DNA of 20,344 nucleotides from JBHIER01 sp046760705 [NCBI: bacterium] (GTDB taxonomy: Bacteria > JBHIER01 > G020348925). Made by a program: the position numbers and the translations under genes. The stretch covers positions 1-20,344 of the forward strand of contig JBHIER010000007.1 of NCBI GenBank assembly GCA_046760705.1. The letters run 5' to 3'. Of this stretch, positions 9,164 through 16,249 are shown piece after piece (the first letter of the stretch is position 1; every line of letters begins with the position of its first letter). The notes beneath the pieces were generated by a model. That model had not been told where the DNA came from and did no database searches. It saw only the letters and a program-made list of their open reading frames with translations.

Positions 9164-9249
9164 TGTCATTGTCCGACTCGACCGGGCAATCCAGGGGTGA
9201 GGTGGCAGGGCAGAGGCCCTGGATCATCTGATCGAGTCGGATGATGACG
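9164..9249. repeat. Nested palindromic intergenic element (REP-like)
   Basis: The outer arms TCATTGTCCGACTCGA (9166-9181) and TCGAGTCGGATGATGA (9232-9247) pair at 14 of 16 positions. Inside them ATCCAGGG (9189-9196) and CCCTGGAT (9217-9224) pair perfectly. The layout TGTCATT...AATCCAG...CTGGAT...ATGAC resembles a class of dispersed palindromic repeats common between genes in several proteobacterial and other genomes (from memory, not searched). It could be a mobile non-autonomous element or an RNA or DNA structural element. Confidence 0.6.
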
Positions 9250-9305
9250 CCTCCGCTCGGGGGGAGTTGCACTCCCACCCGCATTGGCTCCACCATTTCG
9301 GTTTG

Positions 9306-9357
9306 GGGGCAGGAGTGCCTGTCTGCGTGCGACGCACAGGCAGGCAACTCCTGCCCC
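9306..9357. repeat. 52-base near-perfect inverted repeat (hairpin)
   Basis: GGGGCAGGAGT at 9306-9316 pairs exactly with ACTCCTGCCCC at 9347-9357. The inner parts GCCTG and TGCGT also pair with CAGGC and ACGCA, leaving small bulges and a three-base GCG loop. There is no following run of T, so it is not a standard intrinsic terminator. It may be a dispersed repeat unit or a protein-binding cruciform. Confidence 0.6.
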
Positions 9358-9448
9358 GGTACGCCAAGTTTTGCTGGTTCCTTTTCCCCTTTGGGTGGCA
9401 ACAAGAGAAGTGAGATAGGAGCTGCGGATTCTGAATTGTAGAAATTGG

Positions 9449-9477
9449 TTGACCTCAGATGCCGTTTACGTTAAATT
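9449..9477 (+). promoter_or_regulatory. Candidate sigma70-type promoter for the PP-loop/nnr operon
   Basis: TTGACC (9449-9454, 5 of 6 matches to -35) and TAAATT (9472-9477, 4 of 6 to -10) are separated by 17 bases. Initiation would fall near 9484. That excludes the ATG at 9481 as the start of the next gene and supports the ATG at 9520. Confidence 0.45.
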
Positions 9478-9519
9478 TCAATGGGAAGATGTGGAACTGA
9501 AAAAGGTCCCAGAGAAGAG

Positions 9520-10533
9520 ATGACGATCACATCAAGCAAAAGAGTCAAGGCGATAGCCCTCCTCTCCGGCGGGCTCGATAGTAGGTTGGCCGTTAAGCTC
9601 ATTCTTGACCAGGGTATTGGAGTCCTGGCGGTCAACTTTATCGGTCCTTTCTGCACCTGCAACCGGCCCGGCCGGTGCGAGGCCAAGGAGGTCTCGGAAA
9701 AACTTGATGTCCCTTTGAAGCGTTTCGCTCTGGGGCGAGAGTACATCGAGATGGTAAAGTCACCAAGGTACGGGTACGGCAAGAACATGAACCCGTGCCT
9801 GGACTGCCGGATCATGACCTTCACCAAGGCGCGGGAACTTATGGAGGAGATGGGGGCCGACTTTGTCTTCACCGGTGAGGTGTTGGGGCAACGGCCCATG
9901 TCCCAGCGGCGTGATGCCATGCGTATTGTGGAGCGGGACTCCGGGCTCGAGGGCCGCCTGCTGAGACCACTGTCGGCTAAACTGATGAAGCCGACTATTC
10001 CTGAGAGGGAGGGCCTGGTCGACCGGGAGAAGCTCCTGAACATTCAGGGCCGGTCGCGGAAACCCCAGATGAGACTGGCGGAGGAGCTCGGCCTCACCGA
10101 CTATCCCTGTCCGGCCGGAGGGTGCTTGCTCACCGACAAGGGCTTTGCGGACAGGCTCCGGGACCTCTTCCAGCACGGTGAGGACTCCCTATACGACATC
10201 AATCTTCTGAAGGTGGGACGCCATTTCAGACTTCCCACCGGCCAGAAGATCATTGCCGGGCGAGATGAGGAGGAGAATAGAACGTTGGCCGCCCTGGCCA
10301 GGGGGGAGGATCTCAAATTGAGCGCGGAGGAGTACGGGAGCCCCCTCGTCATCCTGCGCAAGAGCAGGGCCAGGAGGGCTCTTGAGAGGGCCGCAGCCAT
10401 CTGTGCCCGCTACAGCGCTGGCCGAAACCGGGCTGAGGTCTCTGTGAGATATTGGCTCGACTCGAAGGAACCGATGGGGAGGTTTGTGGTTGCGCCGATT
10501 CCGGACCGGCTCCTGGCGCGATATCGGGTGTAG
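9520..10533 (+). CDS. ThiI-like PP-loop ATPase, probable tRNA thiolation-type enzyme, cysteine-rich
   Basis: This 337-aa protein starts with a PP-loop ATP-pyrophosphatase domain, with the signature SGGLDS at residues 16-21. Members of the ThiI/MnmA/TtcA superfamily adenylate a tRNA base and then insert sulfur. Seven cysteines stand in motifs: CTC...C (45, 47, 53), CLDC (93, 96) and CPAGGC (197, 202). They could hold a metal or iron-sulfur centre or carry persulfide. The last 110 or so residues (KVGRHFRLPTGQKIIAGRDEEE onward) resemble an NFACT-R-type RNA-binding domain that some ThiI-like proteins carry. An upstream in-frame ATG at 9481 would overlap the predicted transcription start, so I chose 9520, although its ribosome-binding site is weak. 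It is followed after 30 bases by the NAD(P)H-hydrate repair gene. The exact tRNA position modified cannot be read from sequence. Confidence 0.8.
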   Translation: MTITSSKRVKAIALLSGGLDSRLAVKLILDQGIGVLAVNFIGPFCTCNRPGRCEAKEVSEKLDVPLKRFALGREYIEMVKSPRYGYGKNMNPCLDCRIMTFTKARELMEEMGADFVFTGEVLGQRPMSQRRDAMRIVERDSGLEGRLLRPLSAKLMKPTIPEREGLVDREKLLNIQGRSRKPQMRLAEELGLTDYPCPAGGCLLTDKGFADRLRDLFQHGEDSLYDINLLKVGRHFRLPTGQKIIAGRDEEENRTLAALARGEDLKLSAEEYGSPLVILRKSRARRALERAAAICARYSAGRNRAEVSVRYWLDSKEPMGRFVVAPIPDRLLARYRV

Positions 10534-10563
10534 GTCCCAGCAGGCCGTATTTGTGAGGCGGAT

Positions 10564-12114
10564 ATGAAGGTCGCTACTACCCAGCAGATGCGGCAGATCG
10601 ACCGCATCACCATCGAAGAGGTCGGAATCCCCGGGCTCGACCTCATGGAGCGGGCCGGCCAAGGTGTGGTCAACGCTATCGAGGGGACGTTGATCGACAT
10701 CGGCCACAGTCGGGTCGTTATCTTCTGCGGCCGGGGCAACAACGGTGGCGACGGATTCGTGGTCGCCAGGCTCCTGGCCCAGAGGGAGGCCGAGGTGGAC
10801 GTCTATCTCTTAGGGGAAAGGGCTGAGGTCGGAGGCGACGCCAAGGTGAATCTCGATCGGGCTCTCAGTATGGGACTGAGGGTGAAGGAGGTGCGCAGCC
10901 TCGAGCAGATCGCCCATCCTTTGAGGACCGATGTGGTTGTCGATGCCATCTTCGGCACTGGCATAAAGGGTCCTGTCCGGGGGTTCCCGGCCGAGGTTAT
11001 CGATCTCATAAACAGATCCGAGGGCCGGATCGTGGCGGTGGACGTCCCTTCAGGGTTGAACACAGATACCGGAGAAGTGGAGGGGCCTTGCGTCCGGGCC
11101 GAGGTGACGGCCACCATGGGGCTTCCCAAGCTCGGCCTGCTGCTCTTTCCTGGGAAAGCCTGTGTGGGCAGACTGGAGGTAGTGGATATCGGTGTGCCGC
11201 CCCAGGTTGTTGAGCGCGCCGGTATTGCCATCGAACTGATGGAGCCCGAGGAGATAGCCCACCTGGTCCCCAGACGGAGCCCCAACGCCCACAAAGGCGA
11301 CTGCGGGCGGGTGGCGGTGGTGGCCGGATCCGTAGGCATGACAGGGGCAGCCGCTCTGTGCTGTCAGGCCGTCCTGCGGTCTGGGGCCGGGATGGCCATC
11401 CTCGGTATCCCCAAGAGCCTCAACGACCTCATGGAAGTCAAGCTGACAGAGACGATGACCAAACCCCTGCCTGAAACCGAAGAGAGGACGCTGAGCCTGG
11501 CGGCCGAGCAGGAGATCGAGGAACTTTTGGACTGGGCCGACGTTTTGGCCCTCGGGCCGGGGCTCTCTCAAAACAGTGAGACCCAGGAACTGGTCCGAAA
11601 GGTGATCCGAAGGGTGAGTGTACCCACGGTGATCGATGCCGACGGCCTCAATGCCCTCTCCGGCCATTTAGACTGCTTGACAGAGAGTGAGGCCGAGCTG
11701 ATCCTCACTCCCCACTCTGGAGAGCTGTCGCGACTGATTGAGCGGCCGATCTCCAATATTGAGGCGAACAGAGTAGAAGTGGCTCGGCAAGCGGCCAGAA
11801 GCTTCGGTACGGTGTTAACCCTCAAAGGTGCCCCCACAGTTGTGGCCGATCCCTCCGGGCACGTCCACATCAATCCAACGGGAAACGCCGGTATGGCCAC
11901 AGCCGGCTGCGGCGACGTGCTGACGGGCTTGATCGGAGGTATGCTGGCTCAAGGGCTGAAAGGGATCGATGCGGCCAGGGCAGGGGTCTACCTCCACGGG
12001 CTGGCCGGAGATCTGGCGGCCCAAACCAAGGGGGAGTGGGGCGTTATGGCTGAGGATATGGTTGAAGCTCTCCCAGAGGCTATGTTGGGGGTGAGTGGTA
12101 AACACTACGATTAA
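10564..12114 (+). CDS. nnr: Bifunctional NAD(P)H-hydrate epimerase / ADP-dependent NAD(P)H-hydrate dehydratase
   Basis: This 516-aa protein fuses the two metabolite-repair enzymes that restore NAD(P)H from its damaged hydrate forms. The N-terminal YjeF_N epimerase half (to about 215) has MERAGQGVV, the loop GRGNNGGDGFVVARLL, DAIFGTGIKG and VDVPSGLNTDTGEV. The C-terminal ribokinase-like dehydratase half has NAHKGDCGRVAVVAGS, LGPGLS, VIDADGLNAL, LTPHSGELSRL, LKGAPTVV and NPTGNAGMATAGCGDVLTG, which ends in the catalytic GCGD motif. Length and domain order match the usual fused enzyme. The ATG at 10564 has GAGG five bases upstream. It is probably cotranscribed with the PP-loop gene. Confidence 0.97.
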   Translation: MKVATTQQMRQIDRITIEEVGIPGLDLMERAGQGVVNAIEGTLIDIGHSRVVIFCGRGNNGGDGFVVARLLAQREAEVDVYLLGERAEVGGDAKVNLDRALSMGLRVKEVRSLEQIAHPLRTDVVVDAIFGTGIKGPVRGFPAEVIDLINRSEGRIVAVDVPSGLNTDTGEVEGPCVRAEVTATMGLPKLGLLLFPGKACVGRLEVVDIGVPPQVVERAGIAIELMEPEEIAHLVPRRSPNAHKGDCGRVAVVAGSVGMTGAAALCCQAVLRSGAGMAILGIPKSLNDLMEVKLTETMTKPLPETEERTLSLAAEQEIEELLDWADVLALGPGLSQNSETQELVRKVIRRVSVPTVIDADGLNALSGHLDCLTESEAELILTPHSGELSRLIERPISNIEANRVEVARQAARSFGTVLTLKGAPTVVADPSGHVHINPTGNAGMATAGCGDVLTGLIGGMLAQGLKGIDAARAGVYLHGLAGDLAAQTKGEWGVMAEDMVEALPEAMLGVSGKHYD

Positions 12115-12235
12115 GGCCTGCACCAACTGTTCTTCTGACAATCAAGGCCCAATGGTATGAGTCCGTCAAGTTGCAAACAGGGAAAACTATGGAAATGAAA
12201 TAGGAGAAATTCAGCCAGTTTCTAAGGAGAGATAC

Positions 12236-12349
12236 ATGGCCATAATTGCGAAACATCTCTCTTTAGTGGCTGAATCCCATCGTATTCGCTATACCTATTC
12301 CTATGACCCCTCCTTTATTATTGGCAAACTGGAAAAGTATATTGAGTGA
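12236..12349 (+). CDS. Small ORF of 37 aa upstream of the AbiEii-type module
   Basis: An ATG with AAGGAG six bases upstream opens a 37-codon frame (MAIIAKHLSLVAESHRIRY...KLEKYIE) ending in TGA, 28 bases before the next gene. The ribosome-binding site and spacing are as good as those of the two genes behind it. The protein has no signal or membrane segment and matches no family I recognise. It could be a short antitoxin-like partner, a leader peptide or a remnant. The base composition is AT-rich like the next two genes. Confidence is limited because so short a frame can occur by chance. Confidence 0.35.
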   Translation: MAIIAKHLSLVAESHRIRYTYSYDPSFIIGKLEKYIE

Positions 12350-12377
12350 AGATGCCTTTTTCAGGAGGTAGAAAGTT

Positions 12378-12605
12378 ATGAAGATAAAACCAAAAAGATA
12401 TATTGTCTGGTCTACTGATAAAGAGATCGATTTAAGCGACCCCTGGCAGAGGAAGTGGTATATTGGTGAGGTGTTATCTAATGGGAGAGCAGAGGATATT
12501 GCTGAGCTCGACTGGGAAGAAGTGAGAAGACTCCTTCCTGAACTTAATTTACCCAAAAGGGTCAGAAATCTGTGGGAGGATTATTTTGAGTATTCTAAAA
12601 GGTAA
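12378..12605 (+). CDS. Small protein paired with AbiEii-type nucleotidyltransferase, putative antitoxin
   Basis: This 75-aa protein has AGGAGG before its ATG. Its recognisable core is DPWQRKWYIGEVLSNGRAED followed by LDWEEVRRLLPELNLPKRVRNLWEDYF. Small proteins with this pattern (about 70-100 aa, helix-rich) often precede AbiEii nucleotidyltransferase genes; I infer the role of cognate partner or antitoxin from that arrangement. Its last 20 bases overlap the start of the AbiEii gene, so the two are probably translationally coupled. It has no DNA-binding motif I can point to, so control of the operon by this protein is not evident. Confidence 0.75.
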   Translation: MKIKPKRYIVWSTDKEIDLSDPWQRKWYIGEVLSNGRAEDIAELDWEEVRRLLPELNLPKRVRNLWEDYFEYSKR

Positions 12606-13284
12606 AGGGGTTCTCTTATCCATTCAGAGAAATCTATTGGTTGAGTTGGGGAAGATTAATGAGACATCTTTCTTTTGTTTGACTGGAGGTACCGCCCTTT
12701 CTGAATTCTACTTAGCACACCGTCGCTCTTATGACTTAGACCTCTTTACATCTGAATTGGAGCTAATTCTTCCCTTTACAAAGGCTTTGGAAGAAAAGCT
12801 TTTTGAAGAACAATACACTTTTAAGACCACCCGTAGATTTGAGTCCTTTGTAGAGTATGAAGTTGAGAAAAAAGGTGAAAGTACAATACTTCATTTTGCC
12901 TACGACTCTCCATTTAGGCTTGAAGAGCCACAACCTTCAGAGTATGGGATAAAGGTAAATGACTACCGGGATCTTGTGGCGGACAAACTTCTCACATTTT
13001 TCGGACGATGGAAACATCGGGACGCGGTGGACCTCTTTTTCATTTTGAAAAACGAACCTTTTAAGGATCTTATCAGAATGGCCAAGCATAAAGATCCTGG
13101 CTTCGATCTTTACTGGTTCAGTGTAGCTCTCAAGGAGGTTGACCAGTTTCCAGACGAGATCAGCCAGTGGCCCGTAGATATGCTGGTTGAACTGAATGTT
13201 AAGCAGCTAAAAGATAAATTTAGAAATCTTTCCCGAGGAGTTATGAATAAGATTGGGATGGGTAGAAGTGAAGATGAGATCTAA
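12586..13284 (+). CDS. AbiEii/AbiGii-type nucleotidyltransferase toxin-like protein
   Basis: This 232-aa protein carries the AbiEii nucleotidyltransferase signature LTGGTALSEFYLAHRRSYDLDLFT, with Gly34-Gly35 and the metal-binding Asp50 and Asp52. The second signature DLVADKLLTFFGRWKHRDAVDL lies near 129-150. In type IV toxin-antitoxin systems related proteins transfer nucleotides to tRNA or other targets and cause growth arrest or abortive infection. The start is TTG, with GGAGG six bases upstream inside the preceding gene. The AT-rich composition contrasts with the flanking GC-rich genes, which suggests acquisition by transfer. The 3' end overlaps the start of the next gene by 11 bases. Whether it acts as a toxin here is inferred from the family. 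Confidence 0.85.
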   Translation: MSILKGKGVLLSIQRNLLVELGKINETSFFCLTGGTALSEFYLAHRRSYDLDLFTSELELILPFTKALEEKLFEEQYTFKTTRRFESFVEYEVEKKGESTILHFAYDSPFRLEEPQPSEYGIKVNDYRDLVADKLLTFFGRWKHRDAVDLFFILKNEPFKDLIRMAKHKDPGFDLYWFSVALKEVDQFPDEISQWPVDMLVELNVKQLKDKFRNLSRGVMNKIGMGRSEDEI

Positions 13285-14869
13285 AACGTTCTTATCACTC
13301 TTTGTTTTGCCTCTCTTAGTGGCTACCGCGATGGGTCAATCCCTTCGCTCGCGATATGAGGAGGGGGATTGGGTGAGCTACACCGACTTCAGGTATGTCA
13401 CCTCCATCTCCGTTGGTTACCAGGATGTCTATTTTGGAACAACGGGCGGTGTGACGCGGTACGACCGTTATTTAAATCGGTGGGACGCTCCTTACACCAC
13501 CAGCGACGGTCTCTCCGAAAACTGGATCGAGCGGGTGGCCTTCGATCCGGCCACCGGGTACGTCTGGTGTCTCACCCGGTCCGGATTTGTCAACTATTAT
13601 CAACCTACAGAGAAGAGATGGCACACAGCCCCAGCCTTTCCGGAGGGGCTCTTGGCCACCGAGCCGCCCAAGGTCAAATACCCCGACTTCTTCACCGAGT
13701 TTCAGTACACCTTCTTGGCCGAGGGGGACGAGGCCATGATTCAGGATCGGAACCTCCGCACCTACCCTCTCCAGCAGTCTGTGGTCGACAACTGGGACAA
13801 TATGTGGATTGCCACCTGGGGGTTGAATGTGGGGGTGGCCGATTTGCGCACCCAGAGGCTGGAGATGATGCGCTTTGGTCTCATCGAACCGAATGTGGCG
13901 GCTCTGATCTTCGACGGTGATGAGATGTGGTTCGGTGGCATCGGCCAGCTTCAGGGCTCTCAGGGGATCACCCGGTACAACCGGAAGAGCGGCGATTGGG
14001 TTTACTTTGAGGCCCGCTACATCGACGGCCTGCGCAGCGACAACGTCACCTCCATGGCCGCCGACAGCCAGCACGTTTGGTTCGGGACCTACAGCGGGCT
14101 GGCACAATTGAAGAAGGGGAAGCGGTCCTGGAAGACATTTACCATCCTGGACGGGCTGAGCGACAACGAGGTCATTGACCTGGCCCTCGATGAAAATCTC
14201 CTCTGGATCGGGACAGCTTTCGGATTGTGTTCCATGGATGTGAGGACCGGGGCCATCAGCAGGATAGCCAACGAGAACCTGGCCACTGCCATTGTGTATG
14301 ATGTCGAAGTGGACGAGTCCGCGATCTGGTTAGCCACCAATCGCGGGCTCTTCTCCCGACCGAAGGGGAGGGGAGAGTGGGAGTTCTTCGTCGACCGGGA
14401 GGGCCATCTGGGCGGTGTTGTGGCCGAGATCGCTGCCGACAGTGGAACGGTGTGGTTTGCGGCACTGCCGACCTGGGCCGCTGACGAAAAGCTCTTCCTC
14501 AAGACCCAAGTTCACCGATTGGCCACCGGGAAACCCACTGTGGCCGGAAAGGAACCACTCCCCATTGCTTTCTTCCTCTCGATGCTGGACAAAAGAACCG
14601 GCCAGTGGCAGCAGCACTTTCCCCCAGGGACCTTCCCCTTCAGCACCATCCACGATCTGGCCGTCAACGACCGATCGGTCTGGATCGCCACCGATGAAGG
14701 GGCCCTCAAGTTCGATCGCCAGCGGTCCACGTGGCGCCGTTTCACCACAAAGGACGGCCTTCTGGACAACACCGTCCAAACGATGCTTCTCGACGGTGAT
14801 TACATCTGGTTCGGGACGGTCAAAGGGGCCACTCGGTTCTACTGGAACGACCCCCTTCGGATCGATTGA
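13274..14869 (+). CDS. Secreted beta-propeller protein with regulator-propeller-type repeats
   Basis: This 531-aa protein begins with a signal peptide (MRSKTFLSLFVLPLLVATAMGQ). That supports the ATG at 13274 over a TTG at 13253 that would add seven residues in front of it. About ten blade motifs of the form VWFGTxxGLxRYD recur, such as VYFGTTGGVTRYDR, VWFGTYSGLAQLKK, LWIGTAFGLCSMDV, VWIATDEGALKFDR and IWFGTVKGATRFYW, often with xDGLxxNxV between them. These are the repeats of two-component-regulator propeller sensor domains, but no kinase, membrane segment or other output domain follows. It is probably a periplasmic or secreted binding protein of unknown ligand. The start lies within the end of the AbiEii gene, although the GC-rich composition returns at this gene. 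Confidence 0.8.
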   Translation: MRSKTFLSLFVLPLLVATAMGQSLRSRYEEGDWVSYTDFRYVTSISVGYQDVYFGTTGGVTRYDRYLNRWDAPYTTSDGLSENWIERVAFDPATGYVWCLTRSGFVNYYQPTEKRWHTAPAFPEGLLATEPPKVKYPDFFTEFQYTFLAEGDEAMIQDRNLRTYPLQQSVVDNWDNMWIATWGLNVGVADLRTQRLEMMRFGLIEPNVAALIFDGDEMWFGGIGQLQGSQGITRYNRKSGDWVYFEARYIDGLRSDNVTSMAADSQHVWFGTYSGLAQLKKGKRSWKTFTILDGLSDNEVIDLALDENLLWIGTAFGLCSMDVRTGAISRIANENLATAIVYDVEVDESAIWLATNRGLFSRPKGRGEWEFFVDREGHLGGVVAEIAADSGTVWFAALPTWAADEKLFLKTQVHRLATGKPTVAGKEPLPIAFFLSMLDKRTGQWQQHFPPGTFPFSTIHDLAVNDRSVWIATDEGALKFDRQRSTWRRFTTKDGLLDNTVQTMLLDGDYIWFGTVKGATRFYWNDPLRID

Positions 14870-14934
14870 CTCATCTTTGAATGGGGGATTTTCAAGTATC
14901 TCTTTTGGTCAGAAAGGTCATGAGCTATGGGCCA

Positions 14935-14971
14935 TGGGTTCTGCATCTTATACCAGAAAAGGCAGAACCCA
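14935..14971 (+). other. Ten-base-pair perfect stem-loop in the leader before thiL
   Basis: TGGGTTCTGC (14935-14944) and GCAGAACCCA (14962-14971) are exact inverted repeats around a 17-base loop, in the 222-base gap between the propeller gene and thiL. There is no run of T after it, so it is not a classic terminator. I see no TPP-riboswitch core around it. Confidence 0.45.
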
Positions 14972-15091
14972 GAACGCACGACAGGAGAGATTTGTTTAAC
15001 CTTTTGATGGGTGGCTTCGCCGGGCGACGTTGTCCACACCTCGTCTCTGTGGCCAGGGAGGCGAAGCTTCCCTCAGGATGTTGGGGCCGTT

Positions 15092-16126
15092 ATGAAGCTG
15101 AGCCAGATCGGGGAGTTCGGACTCATCGACCGCATTAAGAAAAGGGTGGACAGCTCCTCCGAGGGGGTTCGCTTAGGTATTGATGATGATGCCGCCGCCT
15201 TCGGGCCGACCAGAGGAATGGTGTTATTGCTTACGACAGACATCTTTGTAGAGGGCATCCATTTCGATCCGGCGTACGCTACGCCGTACCAGATCGGCTG
15301 GAAGGCCATGGCTGCGAACCTGAGCGATATTGCCGCCATGGGAGGGGTGCCGCGCGTCGCCGTCGTCTCAGTCTGCATGCAGGAGAAGACGGAGGTTGAG
15401 TGGGTGGAGGAGATGTACCGCGGTATGGAGGACGTGATCCATCGGTTCGGGGGAAGCATCGTCGGTGGCGATACATCGGCCGCCCTTTCCGAAACGGTCA
15501 TCAGCATCGCCCTGGCCGGGGAGGTGGAGAACAAGAGGCTGACTACGAGAGCCGGAGCACAGGTGGGCGATGTGATCTGCGTCTCAGGTGATGTGGGCGG
15601 CTCGGTGGCAGGATTGAAGGTTCTGAGGGAGGAGAGAAGAACCGGTGGAAAGATCCAAGCACAGTGGCCCTATATCGTAAAGAGGCACCTCCTTCCCCTC
15701 CCCCGGATTGAGGAGGCCCGGATTCTGGTGGGGGAGACGAGGGTGAACGCAATGATCGATATCAGCGACGGGCTGGCCTCTGAGGTTCACCACATCTCGG
15801 CCATGAGCGGTACCGGGGCAAAAATCTATGTGGCGGAGATCCCCCTCCATCCCCAGACCGTGCGGGTGGCTCAGGAGTTCAAAACACCCCCCCAACACTA
15901 CGCCCTCTACGGCGGAGAGGATTTGGAACTGTTGTTTACCCTTCCTCAGAAAGGAGCCGGGGAGGTTTTCGATATCATTGAGGGCCAGACGGGGACAAAA
16001 GTGTCGGTGGTCGGAGCCGTCGTGGAAGCAGATCAAGGCATTACGCTCATTGACGAACGGGGCGACCAACAGCCACTGCCCTTTCGAGGGTACAATCACT
16101 TTTGCAAAAGGATGGTTAAGAGATGA
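15092..16126 (+). CDS. thiL: Thiamine-monophosphate kinase
   Basis: This 344-aa enzyme phosphorylates thiamine monophosphate to thiamine diphosphate with ATP, the last step of the cofactor pathway. It shows the ThiL/PurM-superfamily landmarks: start MKLSQIGEFGLIDRI, the metal loop GIDDDAA (29-35), TTDIFVEGIHF, AANLSDIAAMGG, GGDTS (125-129) and DISDGLASE. Full length is about 330 aa in the family, so I chose the ATG at 15092. A GTG at 15011 would add 27 residues that look unrelated. The ribosome-binding site is only GGGG five bases upstream. No other thiamine gene is in the window. Confidence 0.95.
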   Translation: MKLSQIGEFGLIDRIKKRVDSSSEGVRLGIDDDAAAFGPTRGMVLLLTTDIFVEGIHFDPAYATPYQIGWKAMAANLSDIAAMGGVPRVAVVSVCMQEKTEVEWVEEMYRGMEDVIHRFGGSIVGGDTSAALSETVISIALAGEVENKRLTTRAGAQVGDVICVSGDVGGSVAGLKVLREERRTGGKIQAQWPYIVKRHLLPLPRIEEARILVGETRVNAMIDISDGLASEVHHISAMSGTGAKIYVAEIPLHPQTVRVAQEFKTPPQHYALYGGEDLELLFTLPQKGAGEVFDIIEGQTGTKVSVVGAVVEADQGITLIDERGDQQPLPFRGYNHFCKRMVKR

Positions 16127-16249
16127 CCGCGTGCCGTCCCATCCGACGCTACTGTGCTATCGCTGCGTAGCTCACTACGAGCGGGCTGAGGAGGCTGGAG
16201 TTCAGAGGGTGAGAGAACACGGTAGATACATAAACAGGAGGAGAATAAG

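Larger units (their letters stand above)
8977..9480. other. Intergenic region with two palindromic elements and a promoter, no convincing gene
   Basis: This 504-base stretch lies between divergent genes. The left part (to about 9130) is AT-richer. The right part is GC-richer and holds two separate inverted-repeat elements, listed on their own, and a promoter-like pair just before the PP-loop gene. Short open frames on both strands (for example 9010-9231 and 9241-9441) run through the palindromes and lack ribosome-binding sites, so I do not call them genes. Confidence 0.6.

Noticed and set aside
9010-9231. Plus-strand frame of 73 codons divergent from the nucleotidyltransferase
   Set aside because: It has no ribosome-binding site, it runs into the palindromic element and its product looks like no family.
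9081-9441. Overlapping frames on both strands across the palindromes
   Set aside because: Palindromic GC-rich DNA keeps frames open on both strands; neither product shows a fold-like pattern.
14415-14999. Plus-strand frame of 194 codons overlapping the propeller gene
   Set aside because: It is an out-of-frame shadow rich in Ser and Pro; the propeller frame has repeated motifs throughout.
14870-15091. TPP riboswitch before thiL
   Set aside because: I found neither of the conserved CTGAGA and ACCTGATC-type cores in the gap.
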